A DNA stretch of 64,000 nt from Ifrita kowaldi (Eukaryota > Chordata > Aves > Passeriformes > Cinclosomatidae), in assembly GCA_013398055.1 (NCBI GenBank), contig VZRS01000304.1, positions 92,492 through 156,491 of the forward strand, written 5' to 3'. The notes beneath the pieces were generated by a model. The model saw only the letters and a list, made by a program, of their open reading frames with translations. It made no database searches and was not told the origin of the DNA. How positions within the stretch are numbered: the first letter of the stretch is position 1; every line of letters starts with the position of its first letter. Position numbers and translations under genes: made by a program. This document shows positions 1-63,070 of the stretch, piece by piece.

Positions 1-737
1 GTAAGTAATCCATATTCCAAACCAAAACCACTACACTTTTTGGTGTTTCCGCCTGGTTTGCAAATTCAACCCGCTACACTCCACTGAAGGTTCTCCAGTG
101 AAAATCCTGTCTGTGTCATGCTGTCTCATTCATTCTCATCTCCAAGCCGAAAGGAAGCGCTTGCCTTCCTCTCCCAGGGCTTTGGATTATTTTCTCCTCC
201 CTTTGGATGTCAGGCTGGTCACTGTCACATCCTTTCCTCCACGAGTGCTTGTCTCTGGGAATACTTTCACCCCACACAAAGCCAGGGGTGATTGATTTCC
301 CTCCCAGAGCACACACAGACCTGTGGCATCTGCACTTCGCCTGATTTCTGAATCCAACTCATGGGACAGGCCTGAGGTTGGGAGGTTTTTCTCAAAATAG
401 GAGTTTCCCCTCTCCCATGATGGTGAGGAGCAAACGGCCCTTCCAAACTAGGGTATGTTCTAATATTATCTGCTCTGATGTTCCTCAGCTTTCTCCCAAG
501 ATGTTTTGGTGCCCGAGCAAAGTGGGTTTAATGCAAGTTCTGGCAGTTCTAAAGACTGAAATAATCTCAACACAGAACTGAGAGTGCTCAGGGTAACCTG
601 TGGGTTTTCCAGTTATGGAAAATAAAGGTTCAGGTGTGCTCAGTGGGAATGGTGTGTCCGGGGTCATGTCCATCATTTCTTCTGCAGGTCTTTGGGGCTG
701 ATGATGGGAGCTGTGCAGGCAAACTGGGCTGGGGGTG

Positions 738-892
738 GGATTTGCCCAGAGGAGCTGTGGCTGCCCCACCCTTGGAAGTGTCTAAGGCCAGGTTGGAGGA
801 CTTAGACCCTGCTCTAGCAGAGGATGCACCTGTCCGTGGAGGAATGCGCCTTAAGGTCCCTTCCAACCTGAACCATGCCGTGATTCTGTGAT
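738..892 (+). mobile_element. CR1 LINE 3' fragment
   Basis: The string of CR1 landmarks is present in order: TTGCCCAGAGGAGCTGTGGC, GGAAGTGTCTAAGGCCAGGT, then GGTCCCTTCCAACCTGAACC and a GTGATTCTGTG tail. It is 5'-truncated and diverged. Confidence 0.85.
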
Positions 893-2469
893 CAGGAGTG
901 TGGCTTTTCCTCTGGGATTTCAATCCTCAGGCTCCATCCTTTGCCACTGCAGGCAGGGAGATGTTTTCATGCCTAAAGCCCAGCACAGGCCAACATATTC
1001 CACGAAATTATGCCCTAAAACTGTCTTGTAGGCACTTGCCTTTGGATGGGAGCATTAATGAGCTCTGCCAGCCCCATTACAGCACCAGGCTGACACAGCT
1101 CTTCAAAGAAGATTTAAAACAAGAGTTGCAGGGGTTTGGATTACATCCCCTCTGTTGCCGTGGTTGGTTCATAACAGGGGTATTTAGAAAATAAATTTAT
1201 TATAAATAAAAAGGCCCATTTAATATCCGAGTGACAGGTTACAGCAAAACCCAAAGCATATAAAGGCCAGGGGCTTTTTGCAGTTTATAAAACCTTGTTT
1301 CTAAGTTTATATAAAACATCTTGCTGGCTTTGTTTTGTGGTTTTTAAAGAAATCTAGGACCCAATCCAAAGAGCACTGAAATGGATGGAAATCCTCTCAC
1401 TGATTTAAGTAGTTTGGGAGAGCATGTTTTCAGTCCAGGATGGATGCACAGGGAAATGTCTCCAGCCCAGGATGCAGGACTCTTGCCCTCTGGTGGCTGT
1501 TGCAAAATAAAATATCAGGAAAAACTGCTTTAGAGCTGGATTGGGAAAAAAACCACCAGCCAACCTCAGCTGGGATACCTCCAAGTACCTTTGGTATTGA
1601 TTCAATATCGCCTTTCGGCTTTGAATTAGTAGCTAGCCTTGGCTCAAAAATGCACAGTCTGGTCTCTTACTCAGTTTTGCAAGGAGGAATAGACAATTAC
1701 AGTAACACAGGAATTATGTGCTATTCACAACTAAAATACAATTAATGCATTGAGTCTTTGAAAACCTCAACAGATATATGTGTCAAACTTTTAGGAGTCA
1801 TCTCCTAACCAGGCACGGCTTCTTTCTCTTCCTCTATCCCTCAGAAAAAGCAGTGGCAATTTCATTTTTCTATACCTAATATTCCACAAAAGCAATAGGG
1901 CCTCTTACAAAGTTACACCTTGAAATTTATGGTTAGGAATGAAGTAATCAAATTAAAGTAATCTCCTGGAGTGCTGGGAGCGTGAGCCTGCAGTGACAGA
2001 GGATGTGTCTGGTAGCACTGGAGGTGCTCCACCAGAGCAAAAATGGCAACAGCTTTATTTTTTCCTATTTTTTTCCCTATTTTTTCCCCTGTGTTGTTCC
2101 CAGATTTTGAACTGTTCAGCTGCACAAAGTGGTGGATTTTTCAGGGCTGTGCTGATGAACCCTCTATTATTCCTCAGCTCAGAAGACCCTGCCCGACACA
2201 GCTCTGCAGCACCCCAACACAGATGTTTAATAAGGACTGATTGCCTGGAGATGCCAAAAACCCCAAAAGATCTCTGGAGGAGCTGTGTTCCTCCTGGGTT
2301 TGCTGGGCAGGGTGAAGGGAGCTTCTCTACTCCTTGATTTTTTAACTCTGGTGAAAGCCAGAGCAATTTGACCATGAAGGACAGTCTGTGTTGTTGAAAT
2401 CACCACTTGGCTGTGAGAAGGGAGCTGAAAGTGGATCTTTTAATTTTCAGATTCTTTTAAGCCTAAGAT

Positions 2470-2700
2470 TTTTTAAAATTTCAGATTATCCATATTATAT
2501 TTATTTATAATATTTATTTTATGTACTATACATTGTATATATTTAGATATAGTATATTTAAATGTAATATATTTAAATATATTTAGATATAATATATTTA
2601 ACTATAATATATTTTAAAAAATATATATTTAGCTATAATATATATTACATAAAAATAAAACATTTTAAATAATTTTAAATTAATTTAAGAACTTAACCTG
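2470..2700. repeat. AT-rich low-complexity tract
   Basis: About 230 bp of nearly pure A/T built from TATATTTA and TTTAAATATA variants, including repeats of ATATATTTAGATATA. No coding potential. Confidence 0.85.
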
Positions 2701-4076
2701 GCCACTTCTGTAAAAGATAATAAAAGAACTGAATTTTAACACTGGTTCTGTGAGGGAGAGGTGGTGTCTGGGTCAAGGCACTCTGTGTTTACCATTCCTA
2801 TGGGTGTTCCAAGTGCAAATTCCTCATGGCAGGTGCTCTTCGTTAACCCAGACTTCCTGCTGGGAAAAGGGGACAGCGATTCCCATCCTAAATCGCTGCT
2901 GTCAGGGTCCCTGAGCCCAGTGCCTTCTCTCTCTCTGAGGAGCTGAACAGCCGCCTTGCAGCCCCTCTCCTTTCCAGGCTCTTGGCTCATCAGCTCTGGT
3001 TGTCCCCTGGATTTTCCTTCCCCATCCCTCTCCACCTGAATCAGAGGCAGCAGCTGCACAGAAGGTGCCATTTCCAGAGGCATCGGCAGCCAGAGGTGAT
3101 GGAGAGGATTTACCCGGATGCAGCATTAACATCCTCTGTCAGAACCCGTCCTGCCATGGCAGCGCCAGGCTGGGGCTGTAAATCCTGAAAGAAAGCCAGG
3201 CTGGGGCTGCAAAGCCTCACCCAGGCTCATCTTTCATCACACAGAACAATAAATACCTGGTGGGGTCACATTTCTACTCTGCCAATTCATCATTTTTAGC
3301 CATGGCCATGTTCATGCACAAGCAGAGACCACTCTAAGCCACACGTGGATGTGCCAGTGGTGGCCTCAGCTGCGGCAGGAGCAGCCAAAATTGCCCTTTC
3401 CAAGGAGCTGGGTGTTCACACATGCAGAGAGACCCACTGGGCTGGTTTATGCCTGTTGAACCAACACTCTGTAACAAAGACAGTCCCTCTGTACTTTGGG
3501 CTGTCCCACAGAGTTATTTTGGGATGCTGCGAAGGAACTTTCCCCGCCACTGTCATGTTTTGCTTGTCTTCAACCTTCTGTCCTTTATAAAACCCTGAGC
3601 TAGAAACAACCCCTCCCTCCAGCATCTTCAAAAAAAACAATCCATCATTCAGGGGAGAAAAAGAACCTGGCCATGGATTTTCTCCACAGAGCATGGCTCA
3701 GGCCATGGTTTATGTATTATTTCAGGTACAAAACCCAGCCAGTGACTGAATTGAGAGGTATCTGGGGGGGATGCTCCAAGGAGAGCAGCTCTGGCAGCAG
3801 TTTGGGAGTCTCTCTGCAGCACTGGTTTGGGCCTGTGTTGTGGTGGAAAACTTCCCTGCAGAGCTCCAGCCTTTTCCCTTCCTTGATTTCTACCCAAGGT
3901 TCTCACACAGCAGCACAGGCTGAGGAACCGGATGAATAAAATTGAATTTGAACACGAGGGAGAGAGAACATAACCCTTGGAGTAATTTATGAGGCAGGTT
4001 TATAGCTGTTATTTATAGATCTCAGTGGGGGATTCACATTGTCCTCCTGACATTATTTGGCAGTTTAGTGGTGCCT

Positions 4077-4117
4077 GCAAAAAAAAAGAAAAAAAAAAAA
4101 ATCCCACCCCCCCCAAA
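4077..4117. repeat. A-run followed by C-run
   Basis: Runs of A interrupted by one G, then ATCCCA and eight C. Simple low-complexity sequence, possibly the tail of an old retroposed element. Confidence 0.6.
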
Positions 4118-4559
4118 CCTTCTCCAACACCCCATTTTTGAGTAATAATTCTGAAAGCTCAGAATGTCAGCAAGTCCTCAGAAAGACTGTTCCTGCTCTC
4201 CTCCAAAAACTTACGGCTTAAAGGTATAAGGGCTTGATTAAAACTCTCATCACAGTAAATCAATGGTAGCTCGGGTAAAAGAGCTCCCTCCCCCTTCCAG
4301 AAAAACTTTGCTGCTGGCATTGATTGAGGATTTTTGCCAGAAAAGCACAAGTGCATAAAGTTCTCACTGGGGTGCTGAGTCCTGTCCACGGCAAGCTGGA
4401 ACATTTTTATGCACGTGCCTCCAGCGTTATTTTGGGAGAGATTGATGAGTTCAGGTGCTGTAAAAATAGTCTGCTGCAAACAAACAGATCCCTCCCTGGC
4501 ACACTGGAAGGATGAAGGATGTCACCTGCAGGGACACGACCTCGGGGACACTGGGGGGG

Positions 4560-4680
4560 GTGAGGAGGGGCTGGGATGGAATTCCCAGAGAAGCTTTGGC
4601 TCCCCCTGGATCACTGGAAGTGTCCAAGGCCAGGTTGGATGGGGTTTGGAGGAGCCTGGGACAGTGGGAGGTGGGAGGTC
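4560..4680 (+). mobile_element. CR1 LINE fragment lacking the 3' tail
   Basis: Contains GGGCTGGGATGGAATTCCCA, GGAAGTGTCCAAGGCCAGGT and GGGACAGTGGGAGGT in CR1 order. It stops before the usual GGTCCCTTCCAACCC and ATTCTGTG tail, so the 3' end has been lost. Confidence 0.8.
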
Positions 4681-6144
4681 GGAAAATTAGTGCTGATCCC
4701 TCCAAGCCTCCATGCTGGAAGGGCTCATCTCTCTGCATGATCTGTGGGAGTTTTTCCACTATCTTTCTTAAACTATAAAATCTCAGGAGATTTTAAACTG
4801 ACTACTAAGCCCTGGTCACATCCTCCCCCTGCACCCAGCAGTGAGGCTGCTCCAAGTTGTTGGAGGAAAGGACAAAATAAAACTGGATTAGAGCACAAAT
4901 GTGGGATATTATTTTATTACACCACTGGCCCAGAGCCTGGGAAAGCTCGATCCTACCACCAGCCAGGCTTTAGAGAGGGCAGGGAGCCAGAGGGGAGCAA
5001 ACCACAGGGGTTTCTGGAGAGCTTTGGTCAGTCCATGGATAATTTGGGTCTCAGCCTTACTGTGCCCGGCTGGGCTGATCCTCTGGGACCATTTCCCTCT
5101 AACCAAGGGACAGTGTGAAATGGCCTGGAAAGGGAGAACATTTCACACCCCATTATGTGCCTGCTCTTCAGGTATCACCCCAAACAAGCCATTCCTGGGA
5201 ATTGCCAGGAATTGGGAGCCAGGAGGCTGAGTGCAGTTTAGAGCCGAGACAATTGAATGTCATTCAGCCCCAGTCCAGCTCCCAGGGGCCGTTTGAGTTG
5301 GCACCTGGCCTGTCCTCCCTGTCCCAGAAACAGGTGACATCCACCTCCTCTCTCTACCTCTCCTATGGTCCATTTGTCTTTGTCCTGCAGGAAAAAAAGC
5401 GCCACAGGAATATTTATAAATAAACCAGGACATTTTCCTGCTTGCTTGGTGTCATTAAGGGAGAAGGGTGCAGCTGTTTTCACCTTGCTTGGACTGTTTT
5501 GTAACAAAAATCTTGCAAGGATCTGTAGAAAATCCTGTGGGGGTGGCTCTGATGGGTATTTTAGACAATCACTTGTAAAACTTGCTGCAGAATTCTGTGT
5601 GCCAATTTTAAAATGCTGTGAAAAACAGGTGATTCCCTATTATATTCACAGCCAAATTTGATTCGAGGGGGGAAAAAAGAGGTTATTTCAGATGTGCATG
5701 AATCAGCACCTATCTAATCCAGGATAATGTGAAATGTGGCAGGTTTTGGTGCTGAAAAGCATCAATATAAAAATGCGAAGGCCTGTATGCTTTCGAGAGG
5801 AAGTGATGTAAACGGGAGGGAGAACGGGAGCCTCAGGAAAGGAATAAAAACTCGATTTAATAGAAACACGGGTATCTGGTGCCCTCCTGTGGAAATGAGA
5901 GGAGCAAATACCGGGTGGATTTAATGAGTAGATCCCCTCTGCGCTGAAGCCAGGCTGGGAGAGCTGGGGGGGTTTACGTGGAGAGAAGGCTCCAGGGAGA
6001 GCTCAGAGCCCCTTCCAGGGCCTAAAGAGGCTCCAGGAGAGCTGGAGAGGGACTGGGGACAAGGGGTGGAGGGACAGGACACAGGGAATGGCTTCCCACT
6101 GCCAGGGGGCAGGGACGGGTGGGATATTGGGATGGAATTCCTGG

Positions 6145-6335
6145 CTGTGAGGGTGGTGAGGGGCTGGGATGGAATTCCCAGAGCAGCTGTGGCTGCCCCT
6201 GGATCCCTGGAAGTGCCCAAGGCCGGGCTGGAGCACCCTGGGATAGTGGTGGGTGTCCTTGCATATGGCAGGGGGTGGGACTGGATGGGTTTTGAAGTCC
6301 GTTCCAACCCAAACCAGTCCATGATTCCCAGATAT
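6145..6335 (+). mobile_element. CR1 LINE 3' fragment
   Basis: GGGCTGGGATGGAATTCCCA, then GGAAGTGCCCAAGGCCGGGC, a TGGCAGGGGGTGGGACTGGA block, and CCGTTCCAACCCAAACC near the end. About 190 bp, 5'-truncated. Confidence 0.85.
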
Positions 6336-6854
6336 TGGTTGTAGATCCGTTGCTCTCCTCATTCCATGGGACACAGCCCCTGGTGGTGGGGGAAGGATGG
6401 CTCCAGAGATGAGCCTCCGGGTTCCAACAGATCCCAGAGAACATCCCCACACATCCCACAGTGATCTTCCTTTTATTGTGGGAATGCAGAACAAGAAGTG
6501 ATGGTGAGGGATGCAAGGCAGGCCAGTGCAGATCAGAAGCAGGGAGTAAAATGAACCATGAAGATGATTAACCTGTGGAAGAAAGTACCAAGGGATTTTC
6601 TATCATTTGAGGCTTCACAAGTCAGCACCAGAAGGCACTCGCCAAGTTTTAGTGGTTAATGGTTGAAAAAAATGCTTGTGGAAAGAAAGAACACATTCAA
6701 GCACAGAGTGGTAAATCCACAGCTGGAGTGCCAGGGCTGGAAGTCAGTCACATCTTACAGGTATTAGCAGAGGGCAGCTCCTCTGGCCTGGGTTATAGGG
6801 GAGAAAAAATAATTTCCTCTAATTGCTTCCTTTACCTCTTTAATGAAGGGAACT

Positions 6855-7125
6855 TTGTCCCACCCCCTGCCATGGGCAGGGACACCTCCCCCTATCCCAG
6901 GTTGCTCCAAGCCCTGTCCAGCCTGGCCTTGGATACTTCCAGGGATGGGGCAACCACAGCTTCTCTGGGAATTCTGTAGGGCCTAGCCTAGCACCACCCT
7001 AGCAGGGAGGAATTTCTTCCCGATATCCCATCTAACCCTACCCTCTGGCAATGGGAAGCCATTCCCCCTTGTCCTGGCACTCCAGGCCCTTGTCAAAGGC
7101 CCTTCTCCAGCTCACTCGAAAATCT
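6855..7125 (-). mobile_element. CR1 LINE fragment, minus orientation
   Basis: Read on the + strand it shows reverse-complement CR1 landmarks: CCCCCTGCCATGGGCAGGGA, CCAAGCCCTGTCCAGCCTGG, GAGGAATTTCTTCCCGATAT and the upstream CCTTGTCCTGGCACTCCAGG block. It lacks the ATTCTGTG tail. It retains more 5' sequence than the other copies nearby. Confidence 0.8.
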
Positions 7126-9112
7126 GGGGGTTCTTTGATGTAATAAATTGATGGGTAAAGTTTATAACTTGCTCTGTATCTGATTTGAGACAAGTGTCCT
7201 GCCAGGCTTTAACAAGAAGAGAACACACTCAGGTGATTAATATCTCTCTAACACTGAAATACCCTCCAATATATTAATATACCTGAGAGGATGTATGCGT
7301 GTGTCACCTCTCTGTCACAGTAATCATAAGCCCTGTGCATGTTTCACATTTATTACATCCTAAATCATTCCCGAGATGATCCATGTGCCTCAAGGGAGAT
7401 GGGCCTTTACATTTCCCCATGTCCTGCTGCCACCTGATAGCACTAAGCAAAACTGGCAAATTCGGGGCTAAAAAAAGGGAGGAAATGGGTTCTAAAGCTT
7501 CCATAGTACAGCGACATTTATTGCTCTGCTGCCAAGGGATAAATAAGGCTGCATTGTCCTCATCTCTGATAACCCCCCTCTCCTCAGGAGCTGACAGCTC
7601 CTGTTCCAGGTCAGTCACATTCATCACCTACTTGATTTCTCCTTTCAGCCACAGAATTCTCCACCGATGTTAAGATCAGATTAGATCTAATTTGGGCCTT
7701 ACACAATGGGCCGGCAGAGAACCAAATTAGCACCTATTAACGAGTTGTGGGCTGCCAGATCAAGAATTACCTGGATTAAAGGGGCTGACCAAATACAACT
7801 ATTCCTGTGCTCCTGTGCAGCACCAAACCAGGGCTGCCCCAGTGACCCCAATAACCTCCTGAGCTCTGTCCCCACCTCTGTCCCTCAGCACATGTTGGGT
7901 TTAGATCTGTCTGTTGGCAGTTCTTCCTGACCTCGAAACATTCTCTACTCTGCAGTTCCAACAGCTTCACTGAGTCCCTGACATTTATTTCCTCAGGAAG
8001 AGATTTCTTTCGTTCCAATTCAGGTGCTGGAGGAAGAAATTAATGATAGAATAAAACCAGATGGAGACTCTGCAGGTGTGTGTTAACTGAGTACCAGTGC
8101 TTCAGGCTGAATGCATCTTTCACTGGGATATTATTGTTGGGATTAGCTGGTAAGTCTTATATACAGCCACCCACCAACCCTGCTCCATGGGAGCTGATTG
8201 CACAGATGCTAATATCTCATTTAAGCTGCCAATAGCCAAATAACTGCATGTCACTGGTGCCAGAGCCAGGATTCCCATGTTAACCGGAGGTCTCTTTACC
8301 AGGGGATGACCATTGACCCTTCTCAGCAGATAAAAAGGAAAAACCCTCTTTAAACTTCCCACTCTATGGGGTGCTGGGTTTAAAGCTGTGCGCAGGAAGC
8401 TCAGTGCATTTCACAGAGCGCTCCAACATTTGGATTTGTTCAGATGAGGAACAAGAGCTAAACCTCCTCACAAAGTCAGTCACAAACTCCAGCTGTGCTC
8501 GGATTTGGGGGAAGATCCCCCAGAGAGCTGAGCTGGTGGGTGTAGGGATGCAGCATCCAACACTCTGAGCAGCTGACAGGGCTGCTTGGCTGTCCCTGTG
8601 ACGGTGAAATCCAACCACCGCCACCCCAAGTTCCACTGGAGTTGTTCCAGCCAGCTCCAACTCTCCCCACTCAGTTGCTGCCTGTGGCCCCTGTTTACAA
8701 CTGTGCTTTTCCCCCCATTCCTTGGCTGGCAGAGGGTCCAAGCAGAACCACACTGGGGGGCTGAGGGCTATGCCAATACTTTTAGGGGCTTTTGCTCACA
8801 TTCCATCTGTGCAATGCAGAGCCAGGATTTTTCAGGCAAATGTCTCTGCTTTGCCAAATGCTGTTCTAAACAAAGTGCCCTGAGTTGCAGCTCACTTTTC
8901 TCCAGAGGAAATGACTCCGTGGCCCATCAATTCCTCTTTACCATCACCACAGGAGTTCCTCTCCAGCTCTGCCCCTACACATCTCCACACCAGCCCACCC
9001 CAGTTTTCAGGGCTGTTTGTCCCTGCTGAAGGCAGCAGCCCAGAACACAGTGACACACAACATGCAGCACCTTGAGACACAGATGCACCTACTGAAACAA
9101 CAACATTTTGTC

Positions 9113-9118
9113 TTTATT
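9113..9118 (-). terminator. Candidate distal poly(A) signal AATAAA of DPYSL2
   Basis: A canonical AATAAA hexamer on the minus strand is followed within 20 nt by a UG-rich element (TGTTGTTGTTT). It is the last such combination before the intergenic sequence. Inference only; no transcript data. Confidence 0.6.
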
Positions 9119-11407
9119 AGGAGTTCCCATGGTAATATAACACAGAGTTCTTAAGGAATAAAACACAAGACTTGGGGTGGGGGTGGGGGTGTTTTTGCCA
9201 TTCAGACAATGGTCAAATATCAGTACTCCTCTTTGTCTACACACATGATCAGCTTTAGCACTTACAGCTCCTCCACTCATGGTTCACAATCACAAATCCA
9301 AGGGTTAAATCCAGCTAGTATTAAATCCTACTTTTTCTTTTATTATTTTTAGAGCTTCAAGTCACTGCGGTTAATTAATTAATTAAGTCATCATCTTTTT
9401 TTTTCTTTAAGCATTTACATATGACATTCATTAAACAGACACAAAGCGGACGAGCTCTCACAGGAAAAAACATGCTTACATAGCCTGCAAAAATCTTTTT
9501 TTTTGTTATTTTTTTCTTTCCTTTTCAAGAACAAATTAAAACTTAAAGAGTTATCATGAGTCAGTGAAGGAAAAAAAAAAGGAAGACTTAAGTGAATACT
9601 GAAGAGCCGCAAGTGTTTCGTAGAATTGAAACGGATCCACAATTCTTTTTTTTTTTCTCCCCAACTCGTTCAAATTGATTTTAACATACAGGTGACAAAG
9701 AAAAAAATAAAAAAATGAAAATAGCTGCAATATATATTAAGTTCATGGATTACTTAACAAACAAAGTGCAAACTCTTTATGCAAAACTAAAAGACCCAGG
9801 AGTTGAACCTAAATGCAAAATGCATGGAGGAATATGGCAAAGTTTTTCTTAACTTTCGTGTTCAGAGGGGCCTAAAGGATTTAGGTGCTGCAGCTGGGAG
9901 GGTTTGGGTACCTAAGTAGCTTCCAGATCCTTTGCAAATCCCAGCGCTGACACTTCATAACAACAAATTTGGTACTCGTTTCTTGAAAGCCTTCATACAT
10001 ACAGGTTTTTTCCTAAAAGAACCTGTAAACACCATTTAAGAAAATACAACTATGGGAGGACAAGGTTGGTGGAGATGGCAAAGCACAAAGAGAAGAGGAA
10101 GCAGAAGAGGCAGCCAAGTGCCAGGGCAGGCAGGCAGTGGAGGCAACGCCGTGGTAAGAAAAGCTCTCTGTGCTAAGGCAAGTCCTTGGGACTGCTGAGC
10201 CCTCCAGCTACACCTAAGTGGGGATCTGATGGTGCAGATTTATACTCCATGTCCCAAAAACAACAAGCCTCCAGTCCCAGGGCTACCAGACCTTCAGTCC
10301 CAGAGGAGGTTAAACAACCAGACCCCATGGGCTGACCCAAAGCTGGGGCTCCTCCATTCCTTTAAGGACCACTGATTGTATCTCAAATCCGAGGCATGTG
10401 AGGCTGGGTGGGGAACAGCCAGGCCTTGCCATGGGTACGTGTGGGATTCCTGCAGGGCTGGGCAGCTGTGACATTTGTACAAGAGATTCTCAGCTGCTGG
10501 GGACCCAGCCAGCTCCCAGCTCCAGCAGCTGGACCTGGACTGGAATTGCCACAGGTGCTCAGCACACACTCCCTGACTGCCCTTTGAGAGCTAAAGATAA
10601 GCCCTCAAAGCTTTAAATAACCTCCTCGATGGCCAGGGAAGGGGTTTCTGCTACAGAAACCTTCCAAGCAACGTGTTGCTCTTTGCCCACAGCCCCCTGC
10701 CTGTCCATACCCATCTCCAGGGACAGAAGACAAACTAACTGCTACAAACTCTTCCAGATACTCCATCCCAGCAGCTCAGATGGTATCCAGCCCCTCTGTT
10801 TGCACCAGCTCAAGACCTGATGGACTGAAGATCCCATCCTAGGGACCTGCTCCATGCCCTTACTGCAGCTATGTGGCAAGAAATGGCTGGAAAATGCAAC
10901 CAAGGGACACCTGAAGTACCAGGGTGGCAGTGGCAGTGACACTGGTGGGAATCTGTGACTTGGATGAGGTTCAGGAAGAACAGGGAGATTCCCAGTTCTC
11001 AGATAAGGCTTCGTAAACACAATGATACAAACATATTAAAAACACACACACAAACATTTAAGAAAAAAGTTTCCTCAAGGACCTAATTTGCAGCAAAATC
11101 CAGAAGAAAAAAGAAACCAAGGAAAAACCAACCCAACAGAACAGAAGTCCCCAAGGATTCTGGCTCACCCGGTGGCTGGGGTGATGTTCTCTGTCATTCC
11201 TAGTGCTGGGTCCTGTTTCTCTCTCCTGGCAGCATCCAGTGACCTCAGAGCTGGTGGTGGGGAATGGCCACAGACAGGCTGGGATTCCTGTCCCTCTGTG
11301 CTTGCCTAGCTAATTCTGCTGGAACACAGAACCCTACAGAATATCCAGTTTAAAACCCTTGAACTACTCTTCTGCTTGACATTAAAAAAAAAAGCTTTTT
11401 TTATACA

Positions 11408-11423
11408 TTTATTTTTATTTATT
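11408..11423 (-). terminator. Cluster of three proximal AATAAA hexamers in the DPYSL2 3' UTR
   Basis: On the minus strand, AATAAA occurs at 11418-11423, 11414-11419 and 11408-11413, about 375-390 nt after the stop codon, followed by an A-rich run. Use would give a short 3' UTR. The adjacent genomic A-run could also cause internal oligo-dT priming that mimics a 3' end. Confidence 0.45.
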
Positions 11424-11797
11424 TCCTTTTTTTGTGTGTGTGTGTCTTAAAGGCAGCTCCCGGGAAATTCACTTTATCCTTCCTTTATTAAAAGAAAGAT
11501 GCTGAATGGGACAGAGGCCACATATCTCAAATACCCTCTTTACATTTACTCTTGCATGTCAGAGGTGTCAAAACAGGGTTTATTTCTTTAAATGTGTAAG
11601 GGGCTGAGGGGGTGGGAGTGAGAGGGGTTGGTGAAGATGAGGAGGGAACCTGAGGGGGCTGAAAGAGGTGCTTTTACTTCGGCCCCCCTGCACTGGGTGC
11701 CCGCAGTAACTGTCACAGGCTCTAAAAGAATCAAAAAGGGTCTCCAGGTGCCCCGGCCCCTCCGGGTGTGCCTGGTGGGCACAGGAGGGCTCGGTCC

Positions 11798-62443
<50,646 letters not shown>

Positions 62444-62510
62444 GGCTGGGGTGGCTAGCTCCCTGCTAAGGGGGAATAACAACAGCGGTAACCAGGAGGA
62501 TCCTGCACAA

Positions 62511-62534
62511 ACACACACACACACACGCGCGCGC
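62511..62534. repeat. CA/CG alternating dinucleotide run
   Basis: About eight CA units running directly into four CG units: alternating purine-pyrimidine, a Z-DNA-prone pattern. It lies about 70 nt upstream of the CRMP2A ATG, probably in the 5' UTR. Repeated at 63592-63615 in the duplicate. Confidence 0.85.
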
Positions 62535-62560
62535 GGGGAGAGGAGAGGTGGGGGAAAAAA

Positions 62561-62592
62561 GGAAAGCGATAGGAAAGCGATAGGAAAGCGAT
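62561..62592. repeat. 11-bp tandem repeat, three copies
   Basis: GGAAAGCGATA at 62561 and 62572, and GGAAAGCGAT at 62583, without mismatches. Also present in the duplicate at 63642-63673. Confidence 0.9.
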
Positions 62593-63069
62593 GGATCTGG
62601 GTCCTAGAGATACGGCAACATCAACTGCAAAGGGCTGTGCCCGGCAGGTCCCCTGCCCCCATCGGCACCAGCCAGCCTGTGGCTCGCTCTGTCTCTTTGA
62701 TGCAGCGCAAAGTTGAGGCAAGGATGGGGCAGATCCTGCTGCAATTAAGGGAGGAGGCTTCAAGTTCCCAGCATCCAGATGGGGAGGGAGGGAAAAGGGG
62801 AGAGAAGGAGAGGAGAGAGAAAAAAAAAAAGAAAGCTCACTCTGCAGCAGAAACTGAGGACTGCTCCGGAAGTGATGCGAGTGGTGAATTGGCAAATGGA
62901 CTCGATCAGGTTGGAGCAAGAGCCCCCATCACACCCACCCTCTCCCCCTCCCCTTCCCCGGCGTGCGGCTCTCGCTGTTCCAGGGAGGCTGATGGGGACC
63001 GGGCACCTCCTCCCCTCCGGCTGCTCCCCTTCCCCGGGCAGGGCAGAAAGAGGCTCTGCCTCCGTGCCT

Positions 63070-63070
63070 N
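63070..63070. other. Single N
   Basis: One undetermined base between GTGCCT and GGAGAGGTGG. With the N at 63350 it brackets a 279-bp GA/GGGG-rich block that may be a separate small contig. Confidence 0.85.

Larger units (their letters stand above)
1..9085. other. Intergenic sequence beyond the 3' end of DPYSL2
   Basis: No conserved coding exon, tRNA or rRNA could be recognised on either strand. The open frames here are short and look random. It holds four CR1 fragments, an AT-rich tract near 2.47-2.70 kb and an A/C-rich run near 4.08-4.12 kb. In mammals the next gene on this side is ADRA1A; none of it is visible here. Confidence 0.7.
9090..11797 (-). other. DPYSL2: DPYSL2 3' untranslated region (end inferred)
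   Basis: About 2.7 kb of non-coding sequence runs from the stop codon to a plausible terminal AATAAA at 9113-9118 (+ strand TTTATT). A UG-rich stretch just past it, around 9098-9107, suits a cleavage site near 9085-9100. The length is similar to that known for mammalian DPYSL2 3' UTRs. Other AATAAA copies lie within (9339-9344, 11408-11423, 11484-11489, 11579-11584), so shorter 3' ends are possible. The region has many homopolymer A/T runs and a short GT repeat near 11434-11445. Confidence 0.7.

Noticed and set aside
1..9085. Possible neighbouring gene (ADRA1A expected on this side in mammals)
   Set aside because: No conserved receptor exon, splice-bounded frame or other coding signal was seen, so the stretch is left as intergenic.
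62444..62524. In-frame N-terminal extension of CRMP2A upstream of the methionine at 62443
   Set aside because: The frame is open but begins at GTG in a GT repeat, has no ATG, and is not part of the known protein. The conserved ATG has a strong Kozak context.
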